DNA of 64,000 nt from Annona cherimola (taxonomy: Eukaryota; Streptophyta; Magnoliopsida; Magnoliales; Annonaceae), in the NCBI GenBank assembly GCA_030490835.1, contig CM059972.1, positions 15,725,764 through 15,789,763 of the forward strand. Reading direction: 5' to 3'. Of the stretch, positions 60,715-64,000 are shown piece by piece. The translations under genes and the position numbers were made by a program. Numbering within the stretch: the first letter of the stretch is position 1; each line of letters opens with the position of its first letter. The notes below the pieces were generated by a model. The model was not told the DNA's origin, searched no databases, and saw nothing but the letters and a program-made list of their open reading frames with translations.

Positions 60715-61165
60715 AATTTTACTTATATTCATGAATTTTTAAAAAATTCAAATATACCTATGTATTTTACCTAAAGTTTTATTCATACTTTTAATGTGGA
60801 GGATCTAGTAAAGGGGTTATTAGCCCTATAAAATGACAAATATGCCTAAGCCTTAATATAACTTAGGATTAATTTGCTTGAAACTAAAAATTTACATTAA
60901 AATAAGATATGATTTATAGCTATAAAAGATTAAAAATTCATTAGAATGTGAATTTTTAATTATAAAATCATAATTAAGACTTGAATATATTCATTGTTTC
61001 ACTTGAAATTAGCAACCCATTTAATAGATACCTAACACTGTGAGTATAAATGAAATTTAAGGCAAAATGTGTGGTATATTTGGAATTTTTTTAAAAAATT
61101 AATAGATATATGTAAAATTAAAAATAAAAATTGTGAATACATGTGAAATTTGCCCTTCCTAAAAT
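60715..61165. repeat. Mutator-type foldback MITE, diverged
   Basis: Left ATTTTACTTATATTCATGAA and right ATTGTGAATACATGTGAAAT arms are inverted. The centre resembles the element at 59465-59938. Confidence 0.5.
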
Positions 61166-62286
61166 ATCTTTCGGGTTTACATATATCTCTAGCCATTCAT
61201 AGTTATTTTTTTTTAATAGAAAGTGAATTTTCCAACATTGTCACCTATTTTACTTTTTACATTCACCATTTTTACAAGTCTTTTTCATTATTCATTCCGA
61301 TATTTAAGTCAAACAAAAAAATTTTAATTTTTATATTTATCATATGTTTACTTATAGAACGGATTAAATTTACTTAAATTCTATTCATATATGTACCTAA
61401 AGTGAAGTAATTAGGCCTAAGTTGGGAACCTCAAGTTGGGCATAGATTTTCCAACTAAAACTTAAATATATGATTTTAAGTTTTGCGCTTGAGTTTAAGT
61501 TTTATTTAATTGCAGTTAGTAAAGTAATTCTTTTGAAAAGCAGCAAGCTTCAGCTATGCATTAGCTATAAATTCGTGCAAGAAATATTTTTGCATACGTA
61601 CCTATGTAGCTTAGGTGAAATTGTAAGTATATCCTCAGTTTCACAAAATCTTTAAATATTCTACCATATTTATATTAAATTGCAAGTGTCTTTTCCTTTA
61701 AAGTTTGATGAACGACAGTGAACGTTTAGTCAAAATGACAAAAATGCGTAATAAATTGATTATTATTTTTATTATTAAAATTATCATTATCAGTAAAATA
61801 TTTTATAAGTATTATTTAAATAACTGTTACGACAAATTGGACAAAAAAATGGCGACAAAGTATAATATTTACTATCATTTTGTCAAAAAATTTAATTACC
61901 AATCAAACTTAATAGAAGGGATATGCTGGTAGTTTCATGGAAATAATGCAGAGTATTTCGTCATTCGAAATCAAGGGGTACACTTGTAATGGTTTGCCCA
62001 AACTTTCATAAAATTTATATGAAAAGGCAAGTGTACACAGAAGCTATCAATGAAAATAGTTTATATTTGCCATGAATTTTTTAGTGAGACCTGATGAAGA
62101 TTGATGGGATATGTATGAGTGTTGGTTTTGAACAGAAAAAGGGACCTATTTGCATTTATCTTTCTCTATTTTTTATGATTTTACAATTTAGTGTGAAATA
62201 TTATGAGTGTAAAATGAATTTACGAAATGTTGTGAGTATAAGAGGAATTACGTGCATTTATTATGAGTATAAGATGAATTATCCCT
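61166..62286. other. Gene-free AT-rich stretch
   Basis: Short AT-rich frames only. 62190-62286 has a Mutator-type arm fragment (TATGAGTGTAAAATGAATTT). Confidence 0.45.
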
Positions 62287-62299
62287 AAAATAAACTGTT

Positions 62300-62536
62300 G
62301 CCTGGGCTGTTGCCCTAGTGGTCAAGTTTGAAACTGTTGAACTGTTAAACTTGGGTTCAAAACCTGCTAAGTATAAGAATATAACTATTTATCCCTCTTG
62401 ATAATAAGGGTGCTTATAGTTATCCCTCCTGAATGTGGGAGTATTTATAAAATATTCCTCTGTTGTGAAGGTTATGAAAGTGTTTGATTTGTAATATCAG
62501 ATGTCATAATTTATGTGTAATAACTAATAAAAAAAT
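62300..62536 (+). mobile_element. SINE family S1, copy 3, with target duplication
   Basis: tRNA-like head: TGTTGCCCTAGTGG (box A-like) and TTGGGTTCAAAACC (box B-like). The 3' part has GAAGGTTATGAAAGTGTTTG, TTTGTAATAT and a short A tail. Flanks AAAATAAACTGTT (62287-62299) and AAAATAAATTGTT (62537-62549), 12 of 13 matching. Best-preserved head of the family. Confidence 0.82.
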
Positions 62537-62549
62537 AAAATAAATTGTT

Positions 62550-63317
62550 CAAATAATTTGTTGGGTAATCTTTGTTCTCTCTGATTGGAAATTCAAACCA
62601 CTTATTATGAAAAATGCTAATTGTCCTCTGGCCTTCAAAAATCAGAGGAAGTTTAAAACCACAGGTAGCCGGCCAACAGATGCTGACTAGTGATTGTGCT
62701 GGATAGTCAAGAAAATTTGGCAGCATCAATGAATGTCTAGTAACTAGGCCACATCCCAACGATACACAAACAACAGCCTGCAGCTATTCAGGAATGGTTT
62801 GCTCTAAAAACTAACCTGACTAATTCAATCTGTACATAGATTGAAATTTATGATATTTATGATGGATTTTACAGTTTTAACCTCTTTATAATTGATTAAA
62901 TTAACTCCATTAAACTCCTTATTTCAGATAGGTTTTGATGGCTTTTACTCAGCTTTCAAGTGCGTATTCCTTTTTACTGTCGTTAAATACATAAATTAGT
63001 TGTTTAAAAAATTTCATACACTAATAACTTTTATACATTGTTTTGCATTCAAAAGTTTGAATACTTTTAAATTATATTTAACTAAAATATTATTTGGGAT
63101 TAATATAATATGTTAATTAGGGGCAGGTATCAACCCCATTTGTTAACCTAATTAAATAATTGAAAACTCTTAAAGTTGAGGCTTTAGAAATAAAGTGAAG
63201 TAGAAAACGGGGGAGGTCTACTCAAGATACAACGAGGTGGAACACGCATGGCCAGAGCAAGGGCAGAAATTTTCCAAAAGTCACATGCATTTTCGTGGGG
63301 TGGCTCAACTGGAACCC
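62550..63317. other. Gene-free stretch
   Basis: No gene, inverted ends or SINE recognised. Confidence 0.45.
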
Positions 63318-63606
63318 AATCGTGTGCACCCGGGTCCATGCACCCCAATGTACTACACTCATTTTTTAAATTTTTTTTTGAAAAGTTTTTCATAAAACTG
63401 TTAATCTAAGTATATTTAATTAAATTATTAAAACTACCACTAATTTTAAAAAATTCGAAAAAAATCTAAAAGTATTCAAAAATAGTAAAAATTAATACAC
63501 TTGTTAAATATACTTAGATTAACAGTGGTGTTAAAAAATTTTCAAAAAAAATAAAAAAGGATGAAGTATACCTAGGTGTATTGGGTCACAATGCACCTGA
63601 GTGCAT
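63318..63606. repeat. Hairpin foldback (F1 subtype), second copy
   Basis: GTGCACCCGGGTCCATGCAC on the left and, inverted, a diverged TGCACTCAGGTGCATTGTG on the right. GTTAATCTAAGTATATTTAA and its reverse complement lie inside. Related to 42247-42590 but more diverged. Confidence 0.65.
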
Positions 63607-64000
63607 TAAACCAAGTTACAGCTTGACTGGGGATGAAACCAAGTCCTAGTTTTATCTTTTTTTTTGGGGTAGTTTTTTCCATTTTAGTTTCTGGTTGAGT
63701 TGATCTGCCCAAGTCCTCATTGCCACACGCACAAAATATATGTAATATTGGCGGGGCCCAAGCATGATGCCTATGGGTCTCCAATGTTTTTAGTACATCA
63801 TCTCAAGCACATGCATGCTCTTAATCATTCATGTATGTTGGAGGTGGACCACTAATCCATAACACATCAATATCGTTACAGCTATATACGCATATGGATG
63901 TTGATGAGGAAAAACCCCACAACATCCAAACTTGAGTGCTATGATCATCCATCTTTAACAAATTAAATGGCTAATTGACTTTGTCGTGTTTGGCACACGT
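63607..64000. other. Gene-free stretch to the window edge
   Basis: Nothing recognised. Confidence 0.45.

Noticed and set aside
1..64000. CRISPR arrays, operons, phage or plasmid modules
   Set aside because: No regular short-repeat arrays with unique spacers and no prokaryotic gene layout. The repeats present are eukaryotic transposons.

Overview
This is a window of plant nuclear DNA, almost certainly from an angiosperm. It is AT-rich and has three recognisable host genes with plant-type introns. The rest is dominated by decayed transposable elements: LTR retrotransposons, an L1-type LINE, tRNA-derived SINEs, hAT- and Mutator-like non-autonomous elements and very many small MITEs. The sequence does not let me name a species. 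No prokaryotic, viral, organellar, rRNA, tRNA-gene or CRISPR content was seen.

Layout, left to right. 503-1980 (minus) holds the first three exons of a cytochrome b561-type ascorbate-dependent membrane oxidoreductase; its 3' part lies off the left edge or is lost. A SINE (about 2023-2353) sits directly upstream of its start. 4253-15117 (minus) is a complete eight-exon gene for a plant extra-large G protein (XLG, 890 codons plus stop). Every exon junction could be read, and the introns are expanded by MITEs and a solo LTR. 15.4-25 kb is a nest of elements: a Mutator-like element holding a solo LTR, then a hAT-type element that holds both another solo LTR and another hAT element. 26.3-33.7 kb is a decayed LINE inserted into a MITE and itself split by a solo LTR. 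33.9-44.5 kb is MITE and foldback debris with one hAT element, one LTR-like block and a small unexplained GC-rich island. 44.7-48.76 kb is a 4 kb hAT-type element carrying a 1.75 kb solo LTR plus non-transposon-looking cargo. 51.6-55.9 kb (plus) is a three-exon gene for a chloroplast DUF760 / UV-B-induced protein (At3g17800-like), with two single-base insertions in homopolymers of its last exon. 56-64 kb is gene-free, with one hAT element bearing a clean target-site duplication, foldbacks and a third copy of a recurrent SINE.

The three genes are not functionally linked: heterotrimeric G-protein signalling, membrane electron transport and a plastid stress-related protein. The window is most informative about insertion order. 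Target-site duplications (TSDs) could be read for three solo LTRs, four hAT-type elements, one Mutator-type element, one LINE and at least two SINEs. Subtracting nested insertions from one hAT-type element leaves about 575 bp, matching a separate copy of the same family elsewhere in the window. A recurring unexplained feature is that two unrelated LTR families each carry arrays of short GC-rich palindromes just upstream of their TATA boxes.
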